Notes: a model not told the origin generated them from the sequence alone. Shown: positions 42,976 through 51,437, numbered from the stretch's first letter. The stretch: 64,000 bases of DNA from 73-13 sp035556075 (GCA_035556075.1 DATMFQ010000015.1:1-64000); one strand, 5' to 3'. Made by a program: numbers and translations.

Positions 42976-43602
42976 ATGCTGACCCATCGTGCCCTGCGGT
43001 TCGCGCTCAGTGGCTTCGCACTGCTCGTCGTCGCGGTGATCATCTGGGTCGACTTGTCGACGGACCTCTGGCAGAAGTACGTCGTCATGTCGGGGCTGGC
43101 CGGTGGGCTCATCACCTTCGTGCTGTCGGCGCTCGTCATCGACCGGCTCATTTCGCGCTCGGCGCATGAGCGCTGGGCGCCCGTCACTCGGCTCGCGCTC
43201 GGCGACTTCCGGCGGCGGCTGTCCGCCGACCCGTCTCGGCACGATGTCGCGACGGTGCGTCGGCTCGATGACGCCCCCGGCGCCGCGGATGCGCTCGAGT
43301 CGCTGATTGCGGCGGCTGCCGCGGAGCGTGACGTGCTCGCGGCGACACTGGCGCAGTGGTCGACCTTCCTCGCCTCGAGCGCCGACGTCGTCGACCTCAT
43401 CGATGGTGCCGCGGACCTCGCCACGCGGCTTGACCGCATCGGCGAGCTGGCGGTCGGGCTCCGCCCCGCATTCATCGCGCCGGATGCCGACACGGTCGCG
43501 ACGCGCGTCACCGTGCGGCCGGAGCTTGCCGCCGAGATCGCCGCCTATCACGAGGCCGGCGACGCCCTGCTTGCGCAGGTGGTGCGTCGCGTCGGGCGAT
43601 AG
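42976..43602 (+). CDS. Hypothetical membrane protein
   Basis: 208 aa with two membrane segments near the N-terminus (about residues 11-28 and 37-57, GLAGGLITFVLSALVIDRLI) and a long helical cytoplasmic part with many Ala and acidic residues (AAAAERDVLAATLAQWSTFL). It is probably a real gene because it has leaderless promoter spacing and typical codon use, but I recognise no family. Confidence 0.65.
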   Translation: MLTHRALRFALSGFALLVVAVIIWVDLSTDLWQKYVVMSGLAGGLITFVLSALVIDRLISRSAHERWAPVTRLALGDFRRRLSADPSRHDVATVRRLDDAPGAADALESLIAAAAAERDVLAATLAQWSTFLASSADVVDLIDGAADLATRLDRIGELAVGLRPAFIAPDADTVATRVTVRPELAAEIAAYHEAGDALLAQVVRRVGR

Positions 43603-43647
43603 CCCGACCGGATCGTCAAGCCACTGGCGATCGCGTCGTCCCCGCCA

Positions 43648-43653
43648 TAGCCT
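43648..43653 (+). promoter_or_regulatory. -10 element of ligD-polymerase gene (leaderless)
   Basis: TAGCCT ends 7 bases before GTG 43661; no Shine-Dalgarno. Confidence 0.5.
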
Positions 43654-43660
43654 CGCACCC

Positions 43661-44620
43661 GTGAGTCCACGCCGCCAGCACCGCAGCCAGCCGAGTAGCT
43701 CCCGCGATCGGCAGCGGATCGAACTCGACGGTGTCGAGGTCTCGGTGACGCACCCCGACAAAGTCATGTATCCCGAAACGGGGACGACGAAGGCCGACGT
43801 CATCCGCTACTACCTGGGGATCGCCGATGTCCTGCTGCCGTATGCGGCCGGCCGGCCGATCACGCGGAAGCGCTGGGTCGACGGCGTCGGCACTGCGCAG
43901 CGACCCGGCAAGGTGTTCTTCCACAAGGATCTCGACGAGTCGACGCCTGACTGGGTGCCGCGCGGCACGGTGCAGCACCAGACGCACGCGAATGACTATG
44001 CGGTCCTCGATGAGCAGCGGGGCCGGGCGACGCTCGCGTGGCTCGCCCAGACGGGTGCGCTCGAACTGCACGTGCCGCAGTGGCGGTTCGCGGCGGACGG
44101 CAGCATCGGCCGCCCTGACCGTCTCGTGCTCGACCTCGACCCGGGGGAGGGAGCGGGGCTGCCGGAATGCGTGGTGGTCGCGAAGCTGTTGCGCGGCATC
44201 CTCGACGGCATGGGCCTGCCGACCGTCCCGGTCACCAGCGGCAGCAAGGGCATCCACCTGTACGCCGCGCTCGACGGGACCCGCACGTCGGACGAGATGA
44301 ATGCGGTCGCGCGGGAGCTGGCCCGCTCGCTCGCGGCCGATCACGCGGATCTCATCGTCGCGACCCTCCGCAGGACGGATCGGCGCGGTCGCGTGCTCAT
44401 CGACTGGAGCCAGAACAACGCGTCGAAGACGACGATCGCGCCGTACTCGCTGCGCGGCAGGCGCAGGCCGACCGTCGCCATGCCACGGACCTGGGGCGAG
44501 ATCACCTCCGGTCGGCTGCGGCAGATCGAGTTCCATGAGGTCGCTCGACTGTTGCGCCGCCGCGGCGACGTCGCGGCAGCGATCCGGCCAGCGTCGATCG
44601 ATCCTCTCGTGAGCGACTGA
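43661..44620 (+). CDS. Stand-alone LigD-type polymerase/primase domain protein
   Basis: 319 aa, the polymerase domain of bacterial end-joining ligase D without ligase or nuclease domains. It begins the domain at VTHPDKVMYPETGTTKADVI, has the catalytic Asp pair in LVLDLDPGEG, the SGSKGIHLYA nucleotide-binding loop and VLIDWSQNNASKTTIAPYSL with the third acidic residue. Such enzymes add ribonucleotides and fill gaps in break or base-excision repair. No ku or ATP-dependent ligase gene lies in this window, so its partner is elsewhere or it acts alone, as mycobacterial PolD/Prim-PolC do. Confidence 0.92.
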   Translation: MSPRRQHRSQPSSSRDRQRIELDGVEVSVTHPDKVMYPETGTTKADVIRYYLGIADVLLPYAAGRPITRKRWVDGVGTAQRPGKVFFHKDLDESTPDWVPRGTVQHQTHANDYAVLDEQRGRATLAWLAQTGALELHVPQWRFAADGSIGRPDRLVLDLDPGEGAGLPECVVVAKLLRGILDGMGLPTVPVTSGSKGIHLYAALDGTRTSDEMNAVARELARSLAADHADLIVATLRRTDRRGRVLIDWSQNNASKTTIAPYSLRGRRRPTVAMPRTWGEITSGRLRQIEFHEVARLLRRRGDVAAAIRPASIDPLVSD

Positions 44621-44680
44621 AGAATGCGGGTCCGCGCGAGGGCCAGCATCCGGACGAGCGGCGCCGCGAGTGACCCGAGA

Positions 44681-45808
44681 TCAGTCGCGGACGGTGACGA
44701 TCGCGCGGGCGACCGAGCGCCACGGCCGGGTGCCGAGGAGGCGGACGGCCGCGTTGCGCATCCCGAGTCCGAGCCCGTCGATCGGCGCGCCGAGCGCCGT
44801 GTTCCATGCCGCCCGACGCATGGCCTGACGCGCGGCGCGGCGGCGGCGCTCGTAGGCCGCGAAGGGCTCGCCCGGCGCGCCCTCCTCGAGCGCCCGCTCG
44901 AGCAGCCTCGCCAGGACGGCCGCGTCGAGCCAGCCGAGGTTCATGCCCTGCCCGCCAATGGGACTCAGCTCGTGCGCGGCATCCCCGAGCAGCGCGATGC
45001 GCCCACGAGCGAATGGCGTGGCGAGGTGCTGCCGCGCGGTGAACGGACTGACCTGGCCGAGTGCCGTCGTCGCGGGGCCGGCGCCGAGGCGTCGGAACAC
45101 GACCGCGGCGAACTCGGTCCGCCCCAGCGTCGTGACCCGCTGCGGCAGTCGCACGACCCACCGGTGCGCGCTCGGGAGCGGGAAGCGCTCGACGACGCCG
45201 CCCGGTTCCAAGTGGAGTTCCGCGGCCGCGAGTCCGGAGACGACCCTCGACTCGTCCGCCATCGCATAGTGTGCCGGCTGGCCGTGCCGCCGCCACACCG
45301 AGCCGATCGCGGCACGGACCGCGCTCCGCGCGCCGTCGGCGCCGACGACGTAGCGCGCGTCGTAGCGCCGCGTCTCACCGCCGCCGACGTCGACCTGGAG
45401 CTGCACCTCGTCGTCCCGCGGCTCGACGCAGATCACCGCTTCGCCACGCCGGAGCGCTCCTGGCGCGAGCTGCTCGAGCCGTGCGGTCAGCAGCGCCTCG
45501 GTCCGCGGCTGCGGCAGCGTGCGGACTGGCGCGTCGCCGAGGTCGAGCTCGGCGAGTCGACGTCGTTGGCAGTCGGCGACGCCGCGCTCGATGACGACCG
45601 CCTCCGCCTGCACGGCGGCGGCGACGCCGACCTCGTCGAGCACCCGCATCGCAGCCGCGTGGATCCCGATCGCGCGATTTCGGTTGCTCGCCGTCGGTCG
45701 ACGCTCGAGCACGACGACGTCGATTCCGATCCCGGCGAGGAGTGCGCCGAGCGCGAGGCCCGTCGGGCCGCCGCCGACGATGGCGACGTCGTGCCGCCGC
45801 TGATTCAC
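44681..45808 (-). CDS. FAD-dependent monooxygenase
   Basis: 375 aa flavoprotein hydroxylase (p-hydroxybenzoate hydroxylase-like). It has the FAD dinucleotide motif DVAIVGGGPTGLALGALLAG, the DG-type motif VVGADGARSAVR (about residue 160) and the GD motif IALLGDAAHELSPIGGQGMN. It starts at GTG 45808, overlapping the methyltransferase stop. It is the last gene of a type III polyketide synthase operon and probably hydroxylates the aromatic product or oxidises it to a quinone; this is inferred from context. Confidence 0.9.
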   Translation of the reverse strand: MNQRRHDVAIVGGGPTGLALGALLAGIGIDVVVLERRPTASNRNRAIGIHAAAMRVLDEVGVAAAVQAEAVVIERGVADCQRRRLAELDLGDAPVRTLPQPRTEALLTARLEQLAPGALRRGEAVICVEPRDDEVQLQVDVGGGETRRYDARYVVGADGARSAVRAAIGSVWRRHGQPAHYAMADESRVVSGLAAAELHLEPGGVVERFPLPSAHRWVVRLPQRVTTLGRTEFAAVVFRRLGAGPATTALGQVSPFTARQHLATPFARGRIALLGDAAHELSPIGGQGMNLGWLDAAVLARLLERALEEGAPGEPFAAYERRRRAARQAMRRAAWNTALGAPIDGLGLGMRNAAVRLLGTRPWRSVARAIVTVRD

Positions 45809-46515
45809 GGCGCCACCCGGCGCACCTCGACCCGGGACGGCGCGGCCCGCGCGACATCCCAGCCGGCTGGCGCGAGTTGGGCGAGCTCGGCCGCCGTGCG
45901 GCTGCGGGCGATCGATACGAGCCCGTCGTCGCGGATGAAGGTGCCGCGGAGCGGACCCGCCTGCAACGGCCAGGTCACCGCGGCGAAGGCCGCGTACGCG
46001 CCCCGCGAGCGCGCGATGTCGCTGTGGACGGCGACACCGCCTGGCGCCGTGAGGCGCGCGGAGTCGTTGAGCAGCGCGACCACCTCGCCGTCGGCAAGAT
46101 GATGGAGGAGATGATTCGAGACGACGAGGTCGAATGCGCGGCCGGCGTCCGCCAGCTCCGCCGACGTCGTCGCAAGGAGCTCGATGCCCGGCGATCTTGT
46201 CGCTGCGTACTGAATGGCTCGCGGATCCGTGTCGATGCCGAGGGCGGCGAGCTCGAAGCCGTCCCGCGCCGCCCAGGCGCGGGCGCGGCGGAGCGAGTCC
46301 GCTGCTCCCGTGCCGATGTCGAGGAGCCGCGTCGCCCGGTCGGAGCGGAGCCGAGGCCGGATCCACCGACGGTAGCGGCGGCGTTCACGGGACACGACGG
46401 CGTTGAGCGCGGCGAATCGATGGTAGGTGCGCTCAAGCATGACCGAGTCGCAGTCCGGATCGTCCATGCGCTCGCGGGCGACGGTGTCACGCGCCGCGAG
46501 GAAGCCAGCCGTCAT
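45805..46515 (-). CDS. Class I SAM-dependent methyltransferase
   Basis: 236 aa. The SAM-binding motif I is ATRLLDIGTGAADSLRRARA (about residues 62-81), motif II region is LGIDTDPRAIQYA, and post-motif VVSNHLLHHLADGEVVALL is present. It overlaps the polyketide synthase gene upstream (ATGA) and the monooxygenase gene downstream (GTGA), so the three are translationally coupled. It likely O- or C-methylates the polyketide. Confidence 0.9.
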   Translation of the reverse strand: MTAGFLAARDTVARERMDDPDCDSVMLERTYHRFAALNAVVSRERRRYRRWIRPRLRSDRATRLLDIGTGAADSLRRARAWAARDGFELAALGIDTDPRAIQYAATRSPGIELLATTSAELADAGRAFDLVVSNHLLHHLADGEVVALLNDSARLTAPGGVAVHSDIARSRGAYAAFAAVTWPLQAGPLRGTFIRDDGLVSIARSRTAAELAQLAPAGWDVARAAPSRVEVRRVAP

Positions 46516-47699
46516 GCTCGCGCCGTCAGGAGCGCCGACTCGACGGTGAGCCCCGGACCGAACGCCATTGCCGCGATGCGGTCGCCGTCGGCCGCCTCGT
46601 CGAGGATCCGCCGCAGCACGAAGAGGATCGTCGCGCTCGACATGTTGCCGTAATCCCGCAGAATGCTTCGGGCCGGTTTGAGCTGTGTGGGATCGAGCGC
46701 GAGCGCCCGCTCCACGCGGTCGAGGATGCTCCGACCACCCGGATGCACCGCCCAGTGCGGGATCGCGTCGCCGGCGGTGCCGCCCCGCAGCGCTTCGGCG
46801 AGCGCGGGCTCCGGGCCGAGCAGCGGCGCGACCGCGTCGGTGACGTGCGCGCCGATGATGGCGGGCACCGCATTCGAGAGCACCATCTCGAAACCATGAT
46901 CGCCGATTCGCCAGGCCATCTCGCGCTCGCCGTCCGGTGTGGTGCGCGTCGCGAATCGCTCGAGCTCGAGCGTGCGCTCGCCGAGGCCAGGTGCCCGACG
47001 CGTCACGAGCGCGGCGCCGACGCCATCGGCGAAAAGCGAGGTCGCGATGATCGTGTCTGAGTCCTCCGAGGTGCGCAGGTGCAGTGTGCACAGCTCGACG
47101 CTGATGACGAGCACGACGGCCTCCGCGTCCGCCTCGCACAGCTGCGCGGCGAGACGCAGGGCGGGCAGCGAGGCGTAGCAGCCCATGAAGCCGAGGTGGT
47201 ATCGCTGCACCCCCGGGCGCAGACCGAGGTCCCGGGCGACCTCGAAGTCGGGTCCGGGCGCATAAAAGCCGGTGCACGAGACCGTGATGACGTGGCTGAT
47301 GTCCGTCGCGTCGATGCCCGGTACGGCATTGATCGCGTCGCGACCCGTCTTCACCGCGAGCGGTCCGGCATGCTGCGCGTAGACGGCATTTCGTGCCGCA
47401 GTCCCCGGTGAGCGCAGCAGACCGGTCGCGCGGTCGAAGAACTCGGCCCCGGCGTCATCGGCACCCGGTCGCAGGGACAGCTCCGCGAGCACGGTGTGGC
47501 GCCGCTCGACCCCGGCCGCCCCGAATGAGGTCGTGACGAGCCGCTGCGCGAGCCGGCCGAGCCCCGGCTGCGCCGCGAAGACCTCGCTCACCTCCTCCTG
47601 GACGAGCACGGTCGGCGGCACCCGCACGGTAAGTCCGCGCAGCCGTGGCGCGTCCGTCGGCGGCTCGCGTCGGCTCGATGTTCCCGGTTGGGTACGCAT
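46512..47699 (-). CDS. Type III polyketide synthase
   Basis: 395 aa chalcone/stilbene synthase-like ketosynthase. The catalytic triad is visible: Cys174 in LGFMGCYASLP, His319 in HWAVHPGGRS and Asn352 in DYGNMSSATILF. It condenses malonyl-CoA onto an acyl starter to make alkylresorcinol, alkylpyrone or a similar phenolic; the starter cannot be read from sequence. It is first of three coupled genes with a methyltransferase and a flavin monooxygenase. A TAGCCT hexamer lies 7 bases before the ATG on the minus strand. Confidence 0.94.
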   Translation of the reverse strand: MRTQPGTSSRREPPTDAPRLRGLTVRVPPTVLVQEEVSEVFAAQPGLGRLAQRLVTTSFGAAGVERRHTVLAELSLRPGADDAGAEFFDRATGLLRSPGTAARNAVYAQHAGPLAVKTGRDAINAVPGIDATDISHVITVSCTGFYAPGPDFEVARDLGLRPGVQRYHLGFMGCYASLPALRLAAQLCEADAEAVVLVISVELCTLHLRTSEDSDTIIATSLFADGVGAALVTRRAPGLGERTLELERFATRTTPDGEREMAWRIGDHGFEMVLSNAVPAIIGAHVTDAVAPLLGPEPALAEALRGGTAGDAIPHWAVHPGGRSILDRVERALALDPTQLKPARSILRDYGNMSSATILFVLRRILDEAADGDRIAAMAFGPGLTVESALLTARA

Positions 47700-47706
47700 G
47701 GCACTG

Positions 47707-47712
47707 AGGCTA
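47707..47712 (-). promoter_or_regulatory. -10 element of the type III PKS operon
   Basis: On the minus strand TAGCCT, 7 bases, then ATG; no Shine-Dalgarno. Confidence 0.55.
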
Positions 47713-47808
47713 GGACCGGATCACCGTCGCGCGCAGAGGCTTGACAACCCGGGGATCGGCATTCCGTGTGTCCCCTGAGTGTCCCCCAAGCGGGGGGGTG
47801 ATTGCCGA

Positions 47809-47814
47809 TACGGT
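47809..47814 (+). promoter_or_regulatory. -10 element of first DUF7882 gene
   Basis: TACGGT ends 6 bases before the ATG at 47821. A TTGACA at 47741 is too far away to be its -35. A CCCCC-AAGC-GGGGG hairpin sits between. Confidence 0.4.
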
Positions 47815-47820
47815 CAGCAC

Positions 47821-48156
47821 ATGGGAACCCTGTACTACGGCGGATCGGCGGAGCCGATCGAGGTCGAGGACCGCGCGCTCGCTCACCTCAAATTCGTCAT
47901 CTCGGCCAAGTTGCGCCGTGGTGAGAGCTTCACCGTCTCATGGCGGCACCCTGACGACCAGCCGCGTGGGCGCTCGACCGTCTGGCTGCACCCCTCGATC
48001 CCGCTTCGGTTCGTTTTCGACGACCCTGAGCCCGCGGAGCTGAGCCGGGCCTGGCTCGAGGAACTCGCGAAGTCCGCGCATTCCTCCGGCGGCATCATGC
48101 TCGTCGCCGAGGATCTCGGTTCGGTGACCGATGGCCTCCCGCCGGGCGTGGATTGA
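47821..48156 (+). CDS. DUF7882 family protein, copy 1
   Basis: 111 aa. It shares the family pattern: an opening MG(x)3YGG, an ExxDRALAHLKFVI helix, KLRRGESFTVSWRHP, then TVWLHPSIPLRFVFDDPEPA and a C-terminal helix. Two homologs lie 0.8-1.8 kb downstream. Members in Microbacteriaceae have often been labelled ATP-dependent DNA ligase, which nothing here supports: it is far too short and has no nucleotidyltransferase motif. The function is unknown. Confidence 0.85.
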   Translation: MGTLYYGGSAEPIEVEDRALAHLKFVISAKLRRGESFTVSWRHPDDQPRGRSTVWLHPSIPLRFVFDDPEPAELSRAWLEELAKSAHSSGGIMLVAEDLGSVTDGLPPGVD

Positions 48157-48174
48157 CCGGGCCGATCGACGACG

Positions 48175-48900
48175 ATGAATGCGGGCGACCGGATGGCAAC
48201 GAGCGAAGACCCCCGCGCGACGCACAGCCCGGAACGGGCTGAGCATCGCTGGCCCGCCGTCGCGGCCGTCGTCGTCGCCCTCGTGCTCTACGCGACGCTG
48301 CCGAGCGATTTCACCCCCTGGCTGCGCTATTCGGTCGTCGGCCTGTGTGTGCTCCTCATCATCCCGCTCATCGTGTTCAACCCATTGCGGCTCTCACGCC
48401 AGACGCAGTGGTCGCGTCGCCTCTCGACGGCGCTCGCGATCGTTCTCGCGATCGCGAACCAGATCGCGCTCGTCGAGCTCGTCATCCTGCTGCTGCAGAC
48501 CGACTCAGATGAGGACGGCACGCTGCTGCTCGCCGCGACGCAGGTGTGGACGACGCACGTGATCGCGTACGCGCTGCTGTACTGGGAGCTCGACCGCGGT
48601 GGTCCCGTCGTCCGGGCGACCGCGCCGCGCAGCGAGATCCCGCCTGCCGACATCCGCTTCCCGCAGGACGAGGACGCGGACGCGGTCGCCGAGGTCGCGG
48701 CCGGGTCCTCCGTGCGCAGCGGCTGGACCGCGGGCTTCATCGACTACCTCTACTTCTCACTCTCGAACACGATGGCGTTCAGCCCCCCAGACGCCATGCC
48801 ACTCACGGGCCGGATGAAGATACTCGTCGGCATCCAGGCGCTCGCCGGATTCGTCGTCCTCGTGCTCGTCATCGCCCGAGCCGTCTCACTGCTCGGATGA
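48175..48900 (+). CDS. DUF1345-like membrane protein
   Basis: 241 aa with about six membrane segments. The C-terminal signature FSLSNTMAFSPPDAMPLTGR followed by MKILVGIQAL matches the DUF1345/ion-channel-like membrane family. A middle acidic loop (FPQDEDADAVAEVAAG) is typical. An ATG at 48193 is an alternative start. It lies between two DUF7882 genes; the function is unknown. Confidence 0.75.
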   Translation: MNAGDRMATSEDPRATHSPERAEHRWPAVAAVVVALVLYATLPSDFTPWLRYSVVGLCVLLIIPLIVFNPLRLSRQTQWSRRLSTALAIVLAIANQIALVELVILLLQTDSDEDGTLLLAATQVWTTHVIAYALLYWELDRGGPVVRATAPRSEIPPADIRFPQDEDADAVAEVAAGSSVRSGWTAGFIDYLYFSLSNTMAFSPPDAMPLTGRMKILVGIQALAGFVVLVLVIARAVSLLG

Positions 48901-48923
48901 GCGCACACGAAAGGACCGCACCC

Positions 48924-49262
48924 ATGGGACGATTCATTTACGGCGACACGGTCAACGAGGCCTACCGTGTCGACGACCGGACGCTCGTGCACATCGAGAT
49001 CGCGATTGGCGCGCAGCTGCGAAAGGGCGGGGCCTTCGCCTTCACCCTCGATGGCGAGGTGGTGCCCGCCGGCCGCGGTCGCCACGTGCTCTGGGTGCAC
49101 CCCGCGATCCCCATGCAATTCCGCTACCAGAGTGAGCGCAGCGGGATTCGGATCAACCCGAGTTGGGTTGCGGACCTCGCCGCAACGGCCGGGAGCGAGC
49201 TGGGGCTCAGGATCATCCCGGAGCCGTCGCATACCGAGGCGCGGACCCCGCTCTACGGCTAA
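48924..49262 (+). CDS. DUF7882 family protein, copy 2
   Basis: 112 aa, start MGRFIYGDTVNEAYRVDDRT, then LVHIEIAIGAQLRKGGAFAF and VLWVHPAIPMQFRYQSER. GAAAGGA precedes the ATG, so unlike copy 1 it has a ribosome-binding site and is probably translated from an mRNA shared with the membrane protein gene 23 bases upstream. Its stop overlaps that of copy 3 on the other strand. Confidence 0.85.
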   Translation: MGRFIYGDTVNEAYRVDDRTLVHIEIAIGAQLRKGGAFAFTLDGEVVPAGRGRHVLWVHPAIPMQFRYQSERSGIRINPSWVADLAATAGSELGLRIIPEPSHTEARTPLYG

Positions 49263-49597
49263 GGCTCGTCCGGCCCGCCGTCGCGCCCGGTGGGCGCTCC
49301 CGTGTCCTTCGGCTCCGGCGGGATCGTCAGACCGCTGGGGCCGCTCGCGAGCCGGACCATCTCCTCCACCCACGCCCGGTTGAGCTGCGGATTGCGGCTC
49401 CCGAAGAAGTGGAATTGGATGGGGACCGCCGGGTGGATCCAGAAGGTGCGGCGCCCGTTCCCGCCGCCGATGTCGAGGTCGAACATGAAGGGCTCGGTGC
49501 GGCGCAGCTTCGTCATCATGGCGACGCGCAGGTGCGCGAGCGTGCGGTCATCGAGCTCGACCGACACGGCGGTGGCGCCGTAGATGAACTTGCCCAC
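49259..49597 (-). CDS. DUF7882 family protein, copy 3
   Basis: 112 aa, start MGKFIYGATAVSVELDDRTL, then MMTKLRRTEPFMFDLDIGGG and TFWIHPAVPIQFHFFGSRNP. The C-terminus is a charged, disordered-looking tail (PPEPKDTGAPTGRDGGPDEP). It converges on copy 2 with a 4-base overlap of the stop codons. It is closer to copy 2 than to copy 1 at its N-terminus (FIYG). Confidence 0.85.
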   Translation of the reverse strand: MGKFIYGATAVSVELDDRTLAHLRVAMMTKLRRTEPFMFDLDIGGGNGRRTFWIHPAVPIQFHFFGSRNPQLNRAWVEEMVRLASGPSGLTIPPEPKDTGAPTGRDGGPDEP

Positions 49598-49732
49598 GCG
49601 TGGAGCCTACCCGCAGCGCGGGCCCGGGACGCGAACTCGCGCGGGTCGGTCACGGGACCGTCGGGTATGGACCGAGACGTAGCACGGCGGCGAGCGTCTG
49701 ACAACCCTGTACGCCGGAGCGCCGGGTGCGCC

Positions 49733-49738
49733 TACCGT
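49733..49738 (+). promoter_or_regulatory. -10 element of SDR gene (leaderless)
   Basis: TACCGT ends 6 bases before the ATG at 49745. Confidence 0.45.
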
Positions 49739-49744
49739 CGCGGC

Positions 49745-50623
49745 ATGACACGGATCGACGACCCGGTCCACCGCTATCGGACCCAAGGCTTCACGCCGCA
49801 GGAGCAGACACCGCCCGGGCTCACCGATGAGACGAAGCCGATCCCCGACCATGGTGAGCGGACGTACGTCGGCAGCGCCCGGCTCGCCGACCGCCGTGCG
49901 CTCATCACCGGGGGCGACTCCGGCATCGGGCGTGCCGTCGCGATCGCCTATGCCCGGGAGGGTGCCGACGTCGCGATCGCGTACCTGCCGGAGGAGGAAG
50001 CCGACGCCGCGGCAACGGCCGGCTGGATCGAGCAGGCAGGAATGCGCAGCCTGCGGCTCCCAGGCGACCTGCGTGACATCGCGCATTCATATCGACTCGT
50101 TGAGCGCGTCATCGCGGAGTTCGGCGGGCTTGACATCCTCGTCCTCAACGCCGCGTATCAGCAGGCGCGGAACGGGCTCGAGACGGTGCCGCCGGAGGAG
50201 ATCCGGCGTGTGGTCGACACGAACCTGCTCGCACCGCTGTGGACGACGCGGGCCGCGATCCCGCACCTCCAGGCCGGTGCCGCGATCATTGTGACGACTT
50301 CGATCCAGGCGTACGACCCCGACCCGGGACTGATCGACTATGCGATGACGAAGGCTGCGCTCGTCGCCTTCACGAAGGCGCTCGCACAGGAGCTGGGACC
50401 GAGGGGGATCCGGGTCAATGCGGTGGCGCCGGGGCCGATATGGACACCGCTCATTCCGGCGACCGGCTGGCCTGACCACCTCCCCGACTTCGGTCAGAAC
50501 ACGGCCCTCGGCCGTGCCGGTCAGCCTGCGGAGCTCGCGCCCGCCTACGTCTTCCTCGCCGCGCCGGAAGCGAGCTACGTTTCCGGCGCCGTCGTCCCCG
50601 TGACCGGGGGCCGCGGCCTCTAG
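49745..50623 (+). CDS. Short-chain dehydrogenase/reductase (YghA/general stress 39-like)
   Basis: 292 aa with the long N-terminal extension of this subgroup (about 45 residues, TQGFTPQEQTPPGLTDETKP). The NAD(P) motif is ALITGGDSGIGRAVA, NNAG-like is LNAAYQQARNG, the catalytic Ser is in IVTTSIQAYD and the Tyr/Lys pair in DYAMTKAALVAFTKAL. The substrate is unknown. Homologs are induced by general stress in Bacillus (GSP39). Confidence 0.92.
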   Translation: MTRIDDPVHRYRTQGFTPQEQTPPGLTDETKPIPDHGERTYVGSARLADRRALITGGDSGIGRAVAIAYAREGADVAIAYLPEEEADAAATAGWIEQAGMRSLRLPGDLRDIAHSYRLVERVIAEFGGLDILVLNAAYQQARNGLETVPPEEIRRVVDTNLLAPLWTTRAAIPHLQAGAAIIVTTSIQAYDPDPGLIDYAMTKAALVAFTKALAQELGPRGIRVNAVAPGPIWTPLIPATGWPDHLPDFGQNTALGRAGQPAELAPAYVFLAAPEASYVSGAVVPVTGGRGL

Positions 50624-50669
50624 GCTGCGCGGATCCCCGGGCCGGTGCGCCGAGGACATCCAGGCGACC

Positions 50670-50675
50670 TAGGCT
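50670..50675 (+). promoter_or_regulatory. -10 element of NAT gene (leaderless)
   Basis: TAGGCT, 6 bases, ATG at 50682. Confidence 0.5.
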
Positions 50676-50681
50676 GCTGAG

Positions 50682-51437
50682 ATGAAGCTGGCCGACTACC
50701 TGCAGCGCATCGGACTCCCCGCAGAGGGGCTCGAGCCGTTCGACGAGCTGGCGCTGCGCCGGGTCGCCGCTGCGCATGCTGCCACGGTCCCGTTCGAGAA
50801 CACCCGGGCACATCGCGGCGAGCGGATCTCCGTCGACATCGACGACATCCTCGAGCGACTCGTCACGCGCCGCGAGGGTGGTGTCTGCTACGAGCTCAAT
50901 GGTGGGCTCGCGTGGCTTCTCACCGAACTCGGCGCCGACGTCGAGATCAATGCCGCGCAGGTGCTTCCGGACAGCTCCGGGGTCGGCGGTCTCCCGATGA
51001 GCCACCTCGCGCTCATCGTCACACTACCGGGCGCGCCCCGCGCATTCCTCGTCGACGTCGGCTTCGGGGGCGAGACCATCCTGCGCGAGGTCCCGGACGA
51101 CGGCGACATCGTCACGACCGGTCGGGCATCGGCCTACCGCATTGACCGTCGGCCGCGGCAGCTCAGCGACTTCGAGGGCCTCGCCTGGTGGCACTCGACG
51201 AGCCCAGGTTCCCGATTCATGACCGGGATCATTGTCTCGTCGACGCGACCGGGCGGCATCGTCACGGTCTTCGGCCGGGACGAGGGGGACAGCGTGTCCT
51301 GGTTCTTCCGTGACCTCGACGCGGACCGGCCGCGCGCGCTCACTCGAGACGAGGCGCAGGCGATCGTGGCCGACACCTTCGGGCTCGATGCGCCGCTCCC
51401 GCAGCGGGTGCTGCGCTACGCGCCGGTCGGCGGGTAG
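50682..51437 (+). CDS. Arylamine N-acetyltransferase
   Basis: 251 aa. It transfers acetyl from acetyl-CoA to arylamines and hydrazines. The Cys-His-Asp triad is readable: Cys in RREGGVCYELNGGLAWLL (about residue 68), His in LPMSHLALIV and Asp in FLVDVGFGGETIL. The N-terminal LQRIGL and VPFENTRAHRGERI are family features. Physiological substrates in actinobacteria are uncertain. Confidence 0.93.
   Translation: MKLADYLQRIGLPAEGLEPFDELALRRVAAAHAATVPFENTRAHRGERISVDIDDILERLVTRREGGVCYELNGGLAWLLTELGADVEINAAQVLPDSSGVGGLPMSHLALIVTLPGAPRAFLVDVGFGGETILREVPDDGDIVTTGRASAYRIDRRPRQLSDFEGLAWWHSTSPGSRFMTGIIVSSTRPGGIVTVFGRDEGDSVSWFFRDLDADRPRALTRDEAQAIVADTFGLDAPLPQRVLRYAPVGG

Noticed and set aside
44681..47699. 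Naming the polyketide product as alkylresorcinol
   Set aside because: The starter and cyclisation mode cannot be read from sequence; only the enzyme class is supported.
47783..47796. CCCCC/GGGGG hairpin before the first DUF7882 gene as a terminator
   Set aside because: It is very short, lies within the divergent promoter region, and would end neither of the divergent transcripts.
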